A stretch of DNA of 64,000 bases from Pycnopodia helianthoides (Eukaryota; Echinodermata; Asteroidea; Forcipulatida; Asteriidae), in assembly GCA_032158295.1 (NCBI GenBank), contig CM063246.1, forward strand, positions 1,397,371 to 1,461,370, read 5' to 3'. The position numbers were made by a program, and so were the translations under genes. Of this stretch, positions 21,066 to 31,037 are shown piece after piece (positions within the stretch are counted from its first letter, which is position 1; every line of letters starts with the position of its first letter). The notes under the pieces were generated by a model, which was not told where the DNA came from, did no database searches, and worked only from the letters and a program-made list of their open reading frames with translations.

Positions 21066-21488
21066 ACCCCATCTTCCAAAGAGAGATTATATACTATACT
21101 TGCTTTTATTAAGTAAATAAATAAATAAATAGTAATTATTAACCATCACTGGATAGAAAATCAAACATCTACATCGCAAAAATTCTCAACAATAAGATAC
21201 CTTTTTCCTAATTCCCAATCGGAAAGAAGCAGTCATTCTGGCTCTAAAACTAACTACAGTAATCACTGTAAATGGAGGAAAAGTACATGTACATCTTTTT
21301 CCCTTATTTCCACATTTGGAAGGAAAACTACACTTTTTTGACACCAAACTAACACAGATTTGGCCTAGAATCCCAAAATAAACCCTTGGAGTTTATACGC
21401 CTTTTCTCTGAAAGCTTAAACCACCACTGGAAAAATAGGACACACAACCGGTAAACCAACACAGGCACCCTCCAGTTGACCAATCACC

Positions 21489-22150
21489 ATGCGGCCAAGG
21501 CATGTACACAATGGGATTATTTATCTGACGTCCGCCAAACAACTATACATGAAAGTACAAGTACCGAAACTGTTGTGGACTGGTTTACCTTCTGCCATGA
21601 AGTTTGTCTTAGTGCCGTCCAGGAGAAGTGCAGCAAGGGGATTGGCGGCCCTGGGGAAAACTGTCGAGATCGACGAGTCAAAGTTCGGCCGGAGAAAGTA
21701 CAACCGAGGTCGTCTGGTTGAGGGTAGGTTGGTGTTAGATGGCATTTGCCGTGAGACAAAGGAAATTTTCATGATCGAGGGGGCTAAGCTGGATTCTGTG
21801 ACACTTATTCCTTTAATTAAGGAATATGTTGCGGCTGGATCCACGTAATCATTTCCGATTGTTGGAAAGCTTACGACTGGCTCAGTTAGGAAAATTTCAA
21901 CCATCTCACGGTGAATCACTCCTTGAATTTTGTGGATCCCATCACTGGCGCTCATACTCAAAATATCGAGTACCAGTCAGTGGTGGCAGATCAAAAGGAG
22001 TCTGCCGAGCACCCACACAACCAGCTCTACCGGCGGCTTCGGTTTCCGGCTAGCTGAGTACTTGTGGCGCTGCCAAAATGCATCCACGGATCATTTTGAG
22101 CAAATCCTCAGTGACATCTTGCTGATGTATAAACCACCTAAACGTTTTTG
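21489..22150 (+). pseudogene. ISXO2/Merlin-type transposase, copy 2 (broken)
   Basis: Keeps the first catalytic Asp in KTVEIDESKFGRRKYNRGRL and reads on to LIKEYVAAGST. A one-base insertion (CCACGTAATCATTT near 21843) then ends the frame. The VNHSLNF, QNIE and AEYLWR blocks follow in other frames. The next 100 bp hold the target site of the SINE array. Confidence 0.85.
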
Positions 22151-22275
22151 AATCCGGACCGTCCCTGACAACTCCCTCCGAAAAATTCCATAAAGGCTCT
22201 GATTCCATCAGAAAGCCACACAATAAATCAAAAGATAGAATAATTAATAACATGGGGGTTGAACAAACAAAAATT

Positions 22276-22348
22276 GACTAGAGCGGGATTTGAACCAACG
22301 ACCTCCGGATTAACGTACCGGCGCTCTACCAACTGAGCTATCTAGCCC
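22276..22348 (-). other. tRNA-like head of SINE unit 1
   Basis: Minus strand GGCTAGATAGCTCAGTTGG... folds as a tRNA: 7-bp acceptor stem (GGCTAGA with TCTAGTC), a D arm GCTC...GAGC, and a T arm with GGTTCAAATCC. The anticodon arm has only four pairs, and position 33 is C instead of T. The A-box and B-box are intact, so it is probably a pol III promoter and not a working tRNA. Confidence 0.7.
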
Positions 22349-22592
22349 TATATTGGCGGTCTCCCTATTTTGTCAATATCTTTGTTCGGGGGTGCCAGTC
22401 AGAAGCCATACAACCGTTAACTGCCGTGTAGCCAGGGATCACACCCAAGTTTACGATACAACCTGGGAAGCAGCAGCCACGGGATCACCTTGAGGGGATG
22501 CGACTTTTTCAATTTAAATGTCAAGTAATAAACCACAAGGGAAACTGACTGGGTAAATTTCAAATAGTATGGGGGTTGAACAAACAAAAATT

Positions 22593-22665
22593 GACTAGAG
22601 CGGGATTTGAACCAACGACCTCCGGATTAACGTACCGGCGCTCTACCAACTGAGCTATCTAGCCC
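22593..22665 (-). other. tRNA-like head of SINE unit 2
   Basis: Same 73-nt sequence as unit 1, 317 bp downstream. Confidence 0.7.
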
Positions 22666-22909
22666 TATATTGGCGGTCTCCCTATTTTGTCAATATCTTT
22701 GTTCGGGGGTGCCAGTCAGAAGCCATACAACCGTTAACTGCCGTGTAGCCAGGGATCACACCCAAGTTTACGATACAACCTGGGAAGCAGCAGCCACGGG
22801 ATCACCTTGAGGGGATGCGACTTTTTCAATTTAAATGTCAAGTAATAAACCACAAGGGAAACTGACTGGGTAAATTTCAAATAGTATGGGGGTTGAACAA
22901 ACAAAAATT

Positions 22910-22982
22910 GACTAGAGCGGGATTTGAACCAACGACCTCCGGATTAACGTACCGGCGCTCTACCAACTGAGCTATCTAGCCC
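22910..22982 (-). other. tRNA-like head of SINE unit 3
   Basis: Same sequence again. This unit ends about 25 bp beyond the head, at the centre of the inverted array. Confidence 0.7.
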
Positions 22983-23049
22983 TATATTGGCGGTCTCCCT
23001 ATTTTGTTTTGAACAAAGATATTGACAAAATAGGGAGACCGCCAATATA

Positions 23050-23122
23050 GGGCTAGATAGCTCAGTTGGTAGAGCGCCGGTACGTTAATCCGGAGGTCGT
23101 TGGTTCAAATCCCGCTCTAGTC
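23050..23122 (+). other. tRNA-like head of SINE unit 4
   Basis: First plus-strand unit after the centre of symmetry, identical in sequence to the minus copies. Confidence 0.7.
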
Positions 23123-23366
23123 AATTTTTGTTTGTTCAACCCCCATACTATTTGAAATTTACCCAGTCAGTTTCCCTTGTGGTTTATTACTTGACATTTA
23201 AATTGAAAAAGTCGCATCCCCTCAAGGTGATCCCGTGGCTGCTGCTTCCCAGGTTGTATCGTAAACTTGGGTGTGATCCCTGGCTACACGGCAGTTAACG
23301 GTTGTATGGCTTCTGACTGGCACCCCCGAACAAAGATATTGACAAAATAGGGAGACCGCCAATATA

Positions 23367-23439
23367 GGGCTAGATAGCTCAGTTGGTAGAGCGCCGGTAC
23401 GTTAATCCGGAGGTCGTTGGTTCAAATCCCGCTCTAGTC
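23367..23439 (+). other. tRNA-like head of SINE unit 5
   Basis: 317 bp after unit 4; identical. Confidence 0.7.
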
Positions 23440-23684
23440 AATTTTTGTTTGTTCAACCCCCATACTATTTGAAATTTACCCAGTCAGTTTCCCTTGTGGT
23501 TTATTACTTGACATTTAAATTGAAAAAGTCGCATCCCCTCAAGGTGATCCCGTGGCTGCTGTTTCCCCAGGTTGTATCGTAAACTTGGGTGTGATCCCTG
23601 GCTACACGGCAGTTAACGGTTGTATGGCTTCTGACTGGCACCCCCGAACAAAGATATTGACAAAATAGGGAGACCGCCAATATA

Positions 23685-23757
23685 GGGCTAGATAGCTCAG
23701 TTGGTAGAGCGCCGGTACGTTAATCCGGAGGTCGTTGGTTCAAATCCCGCTCTAGTC
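23685..23757 (+). other. tRNA-like head of SINE unit 6
   Basis: 318 bp after unit 5; the extra base and a substitution lie in GCTGTTTCCCCAGG near 23560. The unit is cut short 73 bp past the head, at the right target duplication. Confidence 0.7.
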
Positions 23758-23830
23758 AATTTTTGTTTGTTCAACCCCCATACTATTTGAAATTTACCCA
23801 GTCAGTTTCCCTTGTGGTTTATTACTTGAC

Positions 23831-24150
23831 AATAATTAATAACAAACAACTATTGCCATTTATTGAAACACTTGCTCTATTTATTAATAGCGGTGTTCCT
23901 GATCCCTTCTTAAAAACACTTGTGGCCTCATACAAGTACACAAAGTACATCAGCTCCTATAGACCCATTGCACAACGCGCACAGAAGGAATAGACTCCCC
24001 AAAAAGGCAGAATTGTAGACGCGCTTTCGGAGGTGCGTAAACACATGTACCATCCTTTTGTGCACGTTTGGACACCCAAAGTGACAGCCAGGAGGTTTGC
24101 AATGGGTCTACAAAATGGCGGTCTTAACAGATGTGCGCATTATTAAGTAA
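23831..24150 (+). mobile_element. Merlin-flank segment, right half
   Basis: Continuation of the sequence interrupted by the SINE array. NNKQLLPFIETLALFI and SSYRPIAQRAQKE correspond to 29092-29390. I do not recognise the protein-like frame. A 7-kb-distant uninterrupted copy shows how the two halves join. Confidence 0.6.
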
Positions 24151-24647
24151 AAACATCAGGCAATTTATATCCTAATTTACGTACATTCATCAACGCACAT
24201 GTGCTTTTGTAGCTAGTTCTAATTACCCCCCTAAACATCATCTGTGTTTATCCATTCCAGAAATCGAAAAGTCCTATCGAATTTCCACCGCGCATGAGCG
24301 ATGACCGACTGATTGGAGAAATTGCAAGCCGCCTCACCCACACCGAGAGTTCAGCTTCAGCTCGGACTTCACAGTCGACTGGAGTAGACTCAACAACAAG
24401 GCAGCACTGATCTTTGCCAAACTCAGCCTAGCAGAAAACTGCCGCATTGAAACCGACATCGAAATCAAGCTAGAGGCAGCCAAGAAAGAAGGAAGTGACT
24501 AAACTCGTGGCTCATTTCTCAGGACAAGAACTCCAGACATCAGTCCAGCTCTTCGGCTTCTTCATCTGCCCAGACCAACCAGGGGACAGAAGCGGAAGAC
24601 AGATACAAAGTGAAGAAGCTCACCCAACAAAAAACAAAAAACAAACC

Positions 24648-24663
24648 CGTTCTTTTCAGAACC
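24648..24663 (+). terminator. Histone-type stem-loop (one pair lost)
   Basis: CGTTCTTTTCAGAACC: the outermost pair is changed (C for G); five pairs remain, with ACCACC following. The CAAAGAGA downstream block is absent in this copy. Confidence 0.6.
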
Positions 24664-25002
24664 ACCACATATCCACATGTAATGAAAATTACATGATTTG
24701 TCTTGTTTATATTACTATTTGCTCCATTACTATAATAATATATCGCGGCATTCCGAAAAAGATATTCTTCATAAAAAAACCTCACTTAAAATAGTATAAT
24801 AATAAATAATAGGTATATTCCCGCACATTTTGTGCGAGCCAACCACCGGAGCCACTGTACGCTAATACCTACCCTAAACACAAAGGAACCTATATTAACT
24901 ATCCGCAATTCCAGGAAGCCTGTATACACCTGAGTGACCTTCGCCAAGTCCGTTTTTTCTATGGATATACCTTATCGCTACAGCAATCACGCCATTGACA
25001 CC

Positions 25003-25482
25003 ATGTCTACTAAACTTAGCAAATCCTTCAAGCGACGCTCCAAGATCCTCCAGTTCCGCAACTTCCAGTGCGGACAGCTACCCTCGATAGACCGCCTAGA
25101 GGATTCTCTTATAACATCAATCGAGATCAGGGAGGAGTTTGCAACCGAAATCCCTGTCCCTCCCATCAGGCTCTCGGAAACAGACTTCAACAAAGTGAAA
25201 CTTTTGGCGGAACCAGTCAACAGACAATCGGCCGCCAAAAGCCACATCACTAACCAACTTGGAGTCTACAGCCAAGCCATCACAGCCAACAAACCTCCGG
25301 TATATTTGAAAACAACGGCGAAGCCACCACACCCACACCGAGGCCTAACTTTTCAGCCCTCTTTCACGGAGAACTGGAATAGACTAACATCAAAAGCTTC
25401 GCTGCTCCTGGTACAACTGGCATTGGAAGAATACAAGTTTCAGGAGAAACAAGCTCTACCGACGGCTTCGGTTTCCGGCTAG
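25003..25482 (+). pseudogene. ORF1 copy c, fused to Merlin 3' end
   Basis: Opens MSTKLSKSFKRRSKI; the frame is open further upstream to 24934. It runs through LEDSLITSIEIREEF, LSETDFNKVKLLAEPVNR, YLKTTAKPPHPHRGL and ALEEYKFQEK, then switches to QALPTASVSG-stop, which is Merlin 3' sequence (CTACCGACGGCTTCGG). The C-terminal third of ORF1 is lost. Confidence 0.85.
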
Positions 25483-25998
25483 CTGAGTACTTGTGGCATC
25501 GTCAAAATGCATCCACGGATCATATTGAGCAAATCCTCAGTGACATCTTGCTGTTGTATAAACCACCTAAACGTTTTTGAACCCGGACTGTCCCTGACAA
25601 CCCCCTCCGAAAAATTCCTTAAAGGCTCTGATTCCATCAGAAAGCCACACAATAAATCAAAAGATTTAATAATTAAGCCGCCTCACCCACACCGAGAGTT
25701 CAGCTTCAGCTCGGACTTCACAGCCGACTGGAGTCTAGACTCAACAACAAGGCAGCACTGATCTTCACCAAACTCAGCCTAGCAGAAAACTGCCGCATTG
25801 AAACCGACATCGAAATCAAGCTAGAGGCAGCCAAGAAAGAAGGAAGTGACTAAACTCGTGGCTCATTTCTCAGGACAAGAACTCCAGACATCAGTCCAGC
25901 TCTTCGGCTTCTTCATCTGCCCCAGACCAACCAGGGACAGAAGCGGAAGACAGATACAAAGTGAAGAAGCTCACCCAACAAAAAACAAAAAACAAACC

Positions 25999-26014
25999 CG
26001 TTCTTTTCAGAACC
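25999..26014 (+). terminator. Histone-type stem-loop (one pair lost)
   Basis: CGTTCTTTTCAGAACC as at 24648, but here followed by the ACCACCAC and CAAAGAGAGA elements. Confidence 0.65.
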
Positions 26015-26350
26015 ACCACATATCCAAAGAGAGAAAATTACATGATTTGTCTTGTTTATATTACTATTTGCTCCATTACTATAATAATATATCGCGGCAT
26101 TCCGAAAAAGATATTCTTAAAAAAAAACCTCACTTAAAATAGTATAATAATAAATAATAGGTATATTCCCGCGCATTTTGTGCGAGCCAACCACCGGATC
26201 CACTGTACGCTAATACCTACCCTAAACACAAAGGAACCTATATTAACTATCCGCAATTCCAGGAAGCCTGTATACACCTGAGTGACCTTCGCCAAGTCTG
26301 TTTTTTCTATGGATATACCTTATCGCTACAGCGATCACGCCATTGACACC

Positions 26351-26830
26351 ATGTCTACTAAACTTAGCAAATCCTTCAAGCGACGCTCCAAGATCCTCCA
26401 GTTCCGCAACTTCCAGTGCGGACAGCTACCCTTGATAGATCGCCTAGAGGATTCTCTTATAACATCAATCGAGATCAGGGAGGAGTTTGCAACCGAAATC
26501 CCTGTCCCTCCCATCAGGCTCTCGGAAACAGACTTCAACAAAGTGAAACTTTTGGCGGAACCAGTCAACAGACAATCGGCCGCCAAAAGCCACATCACTA
26601 ACCAACTTGGAGTCTACAGCCAAGCCATCACAGCCAACAAACCTCCGGTATATTTGAAAACAACGGCGAAGCCACCACACCCACACCGAGGCCTAACTTT
26701 TCAGCCCTCTTTCACGGAGAACTGGAATAGACTAACATCAAAAGCTTCGCTGCTCCTGGTACAACTGGCATTGGAAGAATACAAGTTTCAGGAGAAACAA
26801 GCTCTACCGACGGCTTCGGTTTCCGGCTAG
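26351..26830 (+). pseudogene. ORF1 copy d, fused to Merlin 3' end
   Basis: Duplicate of copy c with the same junction FQEKQALPTASVSG-stop. Confidence 0.85.
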
Positions 26831-27339
26831 CTGAGTACTTGTGGCGTCGTCAAAATGCATCCACGGATCATTTTGAGCAAATCCTCAGTGACATCTTGCT
26901 GTTGTATAAACCACCTAAACGTTTTTGAACCCGGACTGTCCCTGACAACCCCCTCCGAAAAATTCCATAAAGGCTCTGATTCCATCAGAAAGCCACACAA
27001 TAAATCAAAAGATAGAATAATTAAGCCGCCTCACCCACACCGAGAGTTCAGCTTCAGCTCGGACTTCACAGCCGACTGGAGTCTAGACTCAACAACAAGG
27101 CAGCACTGATCTTCACCAAACTCAGCCTAGCACAAAACTGCCGCATTGGAGCAAAAATTGAGATCAAGCTAGAGGCAGCCAAGAAAGAACGAAAAACTAA
27201 ACTCGTGGCTCATTTCTCAGGACAAGAACTCCGGACATCAGTGCAGCTCTTCGGTTTTTTCATCCGTCCCAGACCAACCAGGGGACAGAAGCAGAAGACA
27301 GATACAAAGTGAAGAAGCTCACCCAACAAAAAACAAACC

Positions 27340-27355
27340 GGTTCTTTTCAGAACC
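27340..27355 (+). terminator. Histone-type stem-loop
   Basis: GGTTCTTTTCAGAACC, perfect, with ACCACCACATATC and CAAAGAGAGAA behind it. Same context as 20253. Confidence 0.8.
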
Positions 27356-27448
27356 ACCACATATCCAAAGAGAGAAAATTACATGATTTGTCTTGTTTAT
27401 TTTACTATTTGCTCCATTAGGCCCCCTACTATATAAATATATCACGGC

Positions 27449-28119
27449 ATGTCTACTAAACTTAGCAAATCCTTCAAGCGGCGCTCCAAAGCAAGCCCTC
27501 AACCTCCTTCAAGCTCAAGTACCCAAGACCCGCCATCTCCTGCATCCTCCAACTACCATCAACTTCCAGTGTGGACAGCTACCCTTGCAATAGACCGTCT
27601 AGAGGATTCTCTTATAACATCATTCGAGGTCAGGGAGGAGTTTGCAACCGAAATCCCTGTCCCTCGCATCAGGCTCTCGGAAACGGACTTCAACAAAGTG
27701 AAACTTTTGGCGGAACCAGACAACAGAGTATCGGTTGCCAAAAGCCACATCACTAACCAACTCAGAGTCTACAGCCAAGCCATCACAACCAACAAACCTC
27801 CAGTATACCTGAAAACTACGGCGAAGCCACCACACCCACACCAAGAATTAACTTTCCAGCCCTTCCTTAACGGAGAACTGTAATAGATTAACCCCCCCCA
27901 AGCTTCGCTACTCTTGGTACAATTGGCACTGGAGGAGTACAAGTTTCAAGAGAAGGAGATAGAGGTGAAGTTGGGTTCAGCAAAGAAGGAGGCAAGAATC
28001 AAGCCTGTAGCGGATTTTGAAGAGGCGAACCTAAGAACGGCCACCCAACTCTTCGGCTACTTCACAAGACCAAGACAACCACGCAAGAGCACGAAGAGAA
28101 ATGGGAACAAACATAACTC
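27449..28119 (+). pseudogene. ORF1 copy e (frameshifted)
   Basis: MSTKLSKSFKRRSKASPQPP to a stop at 27881, then resumed similarity from 27914 (VQLALEEYKFQEKEIEVKLG, RTATQLFGYFTRPRQP). The break is at the same poly-C tract as copy b, so it predates the duplication. Confidence 0.8.
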
Positions 28120-28134
28120 GTTAACAAACAAACC

Positions 28135-28150
28135 GGTCCTTTTCGAGACC
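28135..28150 (+). terminator. Degenerate histone-type stem-loop
   Basis: GGTCCTTTTCGAGACC, identical to the copy at 21050, with CAAAGAGAG downstream. Confidence 0.6.
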
Positions 28151-28514
28151 ACCCCATCTTCCAAAGAGAGATTATATACTATACTTGCTTTTATTAAGTA
28201 AATAAATAAAGCAAATAGTAACTAACAACCATCAATGGATAGAAAATCAAACATCTACCTCGCAAAAATACTCAACAATATGATACCTTTTTCATAATTC
28301 CCAATCGGAAAGAAACAGTCATTCTGGCTGTAAAACTAACTACAGCAATCACTGTAACTGGAGGAAAAGTACATGTACATCTTTTTTCCCTTATTTCAAC
28401 ATTTGGAAGGAAAAACTACACTTTTTCGATATCAAACTAACACAGATTTGGCCTAAAATCCCAAAATAAACCCACTTTTATACTCCTTTTCTCTGAAAGC
28501 TTAAACCACCACTG

Positions 28515-28995
28515 GCCCTGGGGAAAACTGTCGAGATCGACGAGTCAAAGTTCGGCCGGAGAAAGTACAACCGAGGTCGTCTGGTTGAGGGTAGGTTGGT
28601 GTTAGATGGCATTTGCCGTGAGACAAAGGAAATTTTCATGATCGAGGGGGCTAAGCTGGATTCTGTGACACTTATTCCTTTAATTAAGGAATATGTTGCG
28701 GCTGGATCCACGTAATCATTTCCGATTGTTGGAAAGCTTACGACTGGCTCAGTTAGGAAAATTTCAACCATCTCACGGTGAATCACTCCTTGAATTTGAT
28801 GGATCCCATCACAAATATCGAGTGCCAATGGTGGCAGATCAAAAGGAGTCTGCCGAGCACCCACGCTACCAGCTCTACCGACGGCTTCGGTTTCCGGCTA
28901 GCTGAGTACTTGCGGTGCCAAAATGCATCCACGGATCATTTTGAGCAAATCCTCAGTGACATCTTGCTGTTGTATAAACCACCTAAACGTTTTTG
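28515..28995 (+). pseudogene. ISXO2/Merlin-type transposase, copy 3 (5'-truncated)
   Basis: Begins abruptly at CCCTGGGGAAAACTGTCGAG and runs through VEIDESKFGRRKYNRGR, LIKEYVAAGST (same one-base insertion as copy 2), VNHSLNLMDPI with a small deletion, and AEYL. The shared insertion shows common descent with copy 2. Confidence 0.85.
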
Positions 28996-29393
28996 AACCC
29001 GGACCGTCCCTGACAACCCCCTCCGAAAAATTCCATAAAGGCTCTGATTCCATCAGAAAGCCACACAATAAATCAAAAGATAGAATAATTAATAACAAAC
29101 AACTATTGCCATTTATTGAAACACTTGCTCTATTTATTAATGACGGTGTTCTTGATCCCTTCTTAAAAACACTTGTGGCCTCATTAAAGTACACACAGTA
29201 CATCAGCTCCTATAGACCAATTGCAAAATGCGCACAGAAGGAATGGACTCCCCAAAAAGGCAGAATTGTAGGCGCGCATTCGGAGGTGCGTAAACACATG
29301 TACCATCCTTTTGTGCACGTTTGGACAACCAAAATGACGACCAGGAGGTGCGCCTTCAAGTGCGCTGCGCGTTTGCAATGTCTTAATAAATAG
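28996..29393 (+). mobile_element. Uninterrupted Merlin-flank segment (empty SINE site)
   Basis: Contains GATAGAATAATTAATAACAAACAAC at about 29081-29105, the intact version of the site split by the SINE array at 22250/23831. The open frame NNKQLLPFIETLALFINDGV and its continuation is not recognised. Confidence 0.65.
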
Positions 29394-29479
29394 TAATGTA
29401 ATACAGCAAATCTAAGTAGATATTATTATTGAACAACAGTATATAGTATAACTCTTTTTCCATAAGTATGACTAAAAAA

Positions 29480-29990
29480 TGAAAGTTTAATAAACGAGCA
29501 CACAGCCCCAAAAGCTTAACAGTTAAAAAAGAATAATATTCTTAAACAACTGGCAGAAGAAAGTGAACGTTTCATAACCAACCTATCCAGGGCAAACCTT
29601 ACCATAATTGAGAAGGTTGCTTTAGGAAAAGGTCTCAACTTTGTTCCCACTCCTGCCAAACCCACCCGTAAAAAACTTCTGAGTGATTTCATCATCTTCC
29701 AAAGACGAATGAGAATTGCCTTTCTAACATGTCTCATGCATAACGACCCTATTACAGCTCTACCTTTCAAACCACTGTAAAAATGGCATCCAAGTTCAAC
29801 ACAATGTGCGACACTCAAGAATTATTTGGAAGCCACAAAATACCATTTTGCTCATATTCGATTGCGCAACCAACTCAGAAATATGACCAGATAAGAAATA
29901 TCAGCCTTAACCAAACTAAAAAACAATCCAGACATCGTAAAAAAAACCTTACGACGAAGGAAGAGGCATTTGCATAATGAACATCCAAGG
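29480..29990 (+). mobile_element. PLE N-terminal fragment
   Basis: A decayed frame with ESERFITNLSRANL, KGLNFVPTPAKPTRKKLLSD, FKPL, then YLEATKYHFAH-like and NMTRQEISAL-like blocks. These are conserved features of the Penelope-like N-terminal region. Several frame breaks. Confidence 0.65.
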
Positions 29991-29994
29991 CGTT

Positions 29995-30181
29995 GTACTC
30001 CTAGTCAAACTGGCCATAGAGGAATACACTTTTCAAGACAGAGAGATCGAGAACAAGCTAGAGGCGGCCAAGTAGGAGGCAAGATTGAAGCTGGTAGCTG
30101 AATTCCAGGGCTCAAGAACTCCGGACTGCAACACAACTCTTCGGCTACTTTACCCGACCAAGAGAAAACGGGACACATAAA
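29995..30181 (+). pseudogene. Diverged ORF1 C-terminal fragment
   Basis: LVKLAIEEYTFQDREIENKL, a stop, then EARLKLVAEFQG and a shifted TQLFGYFTRPREN-like end, followed by the hairpin at 30203. Confidence 0.6.
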
Positions 30182-30202
30182 ACTCGTCCAAATAAACCAA
30201 CC

Positions 30203-30218
30203 GGTCCTTTTCAGGACC
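30203..30218 (+). terminator. Histone-type stem-loop
   Basis: GGTCCTTTTCAGGACC, perfect, flanked by AACC and ACCCC, with AAAAAGAGAGA downstream. Confidence 0.8.
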
Positions 30219-31037
30219 ACCCCATCTTCCAAAAAGAGAGACAAATGACGTGTATCGTTAACCATCAATAAAATAGTAATATAATACACTAGTTCCAAGC
30301 ACATATTATTATTGGTGTGAAATAAACCTATATCTCTTCCTTCACAAATATGACTAAACGAGTTTGATAAACGAGTACACTACTCCCACAAAAAAGCTAA
30401 TAGCTTTTCCCACGCATGCTCCAAAACTAAACGGTTCAACAAGAGTAACACTCTTGAACATTTCGCAGAAGAAAGTGAACGTTTCATAACAAATGTCACA
30501 TAACAAGATGTCCAAAACCAAAATTCGTTCCGTTTTTCTTAAAAAAGAACGAACCTGACATCCACATAAAATACAAATATTGAAAATAAACTCAAAACCT
30601 TTTCCTTCCGCAATCCGGATTTAAAAAAGGACACCAAACACCTTTCAATATTTTCCGAAACTTTCTGCATTCAGATGAAAAACGCATAAATTAATGGGCA
30701 CCCAGACTCGTTAACTAGTTATTATTTTAATAATTAATTACCATCTAAAAGTTTATAATGTAAATGCAAACAGCAATCCATTATTTTCTTTACAAAACAC
30801 TACCCACAACCCATAAACCATTGTCTCGATGTCAAACCCATTCAAACACCTTATAATATAACTAACCGCAATACTACATTTACCCGCAAACGGGTGTATA
30901 CACCATTTCCTCTGGAAATGAGATTTTCTAGATCAAATCATGGAACATCTTCCAAAAACAAACAAACACAAGCAACAAAAGTATAACCATTTTCTATGGA
31001 TATAGCCTGTCACCACGGCGATCACGCCATTGACACC

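Larger units (their letters stand above)
22251..23830. repeat. Inverted array of six 317-bp SINE units with 12-bp target duplication
   Basis: Three units in minus orientation (period 317 bp) run to 23007; three units in plus orientation start at 23025. The arms 22252-23007 and 23025-23781 are near-perfect inverted copies with a 17-nt spacer. AATAATTAATAA at 22239-22250 recurs at 23831-23842, flanking the insertion. The uninterrupted site is seen at about 29085-29096 and 35173-35184. The insertion lies downstream of a Merlin-type transposase copy. Confidence 0.92.
24328..25676 (+). repeat. First 1.35-kb tandem unit of the ORF1 array
   Basis: Starts GCCGCCTCACCCACACCGAG and contains, in order, an ORF1-B C-terminal part, a hairpin (24648), an ORF1 5' part (25003-) fused to a Merlin 3' end, and the post-Merlin segment. 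The next unit begins at 25677 with almost the same sequence throughout (period 1349). Confidence 0.85.
25677..27024 (+). repeat. Second 1.35-kb tandem unit
   Basis: Near-identical to 24328-25676, including the ORF1-Merlin junction. The few differences (for example CGTCGTC for CATCGTC near 26846) show that it is a true duplication. Confidence 0.85.

Noticed and set aside
23050..23122. Functional tRNA-Asn(GTT) gene cluster
   Set aside because: Position 33 is not T, the anticodon stem is short, and the sequence is embedded in a dispersed repeat.
22251..23830. CRISPR array
   Set aside because: Repeats of 317 bp in two orientations with target duplication, in an animal genome.
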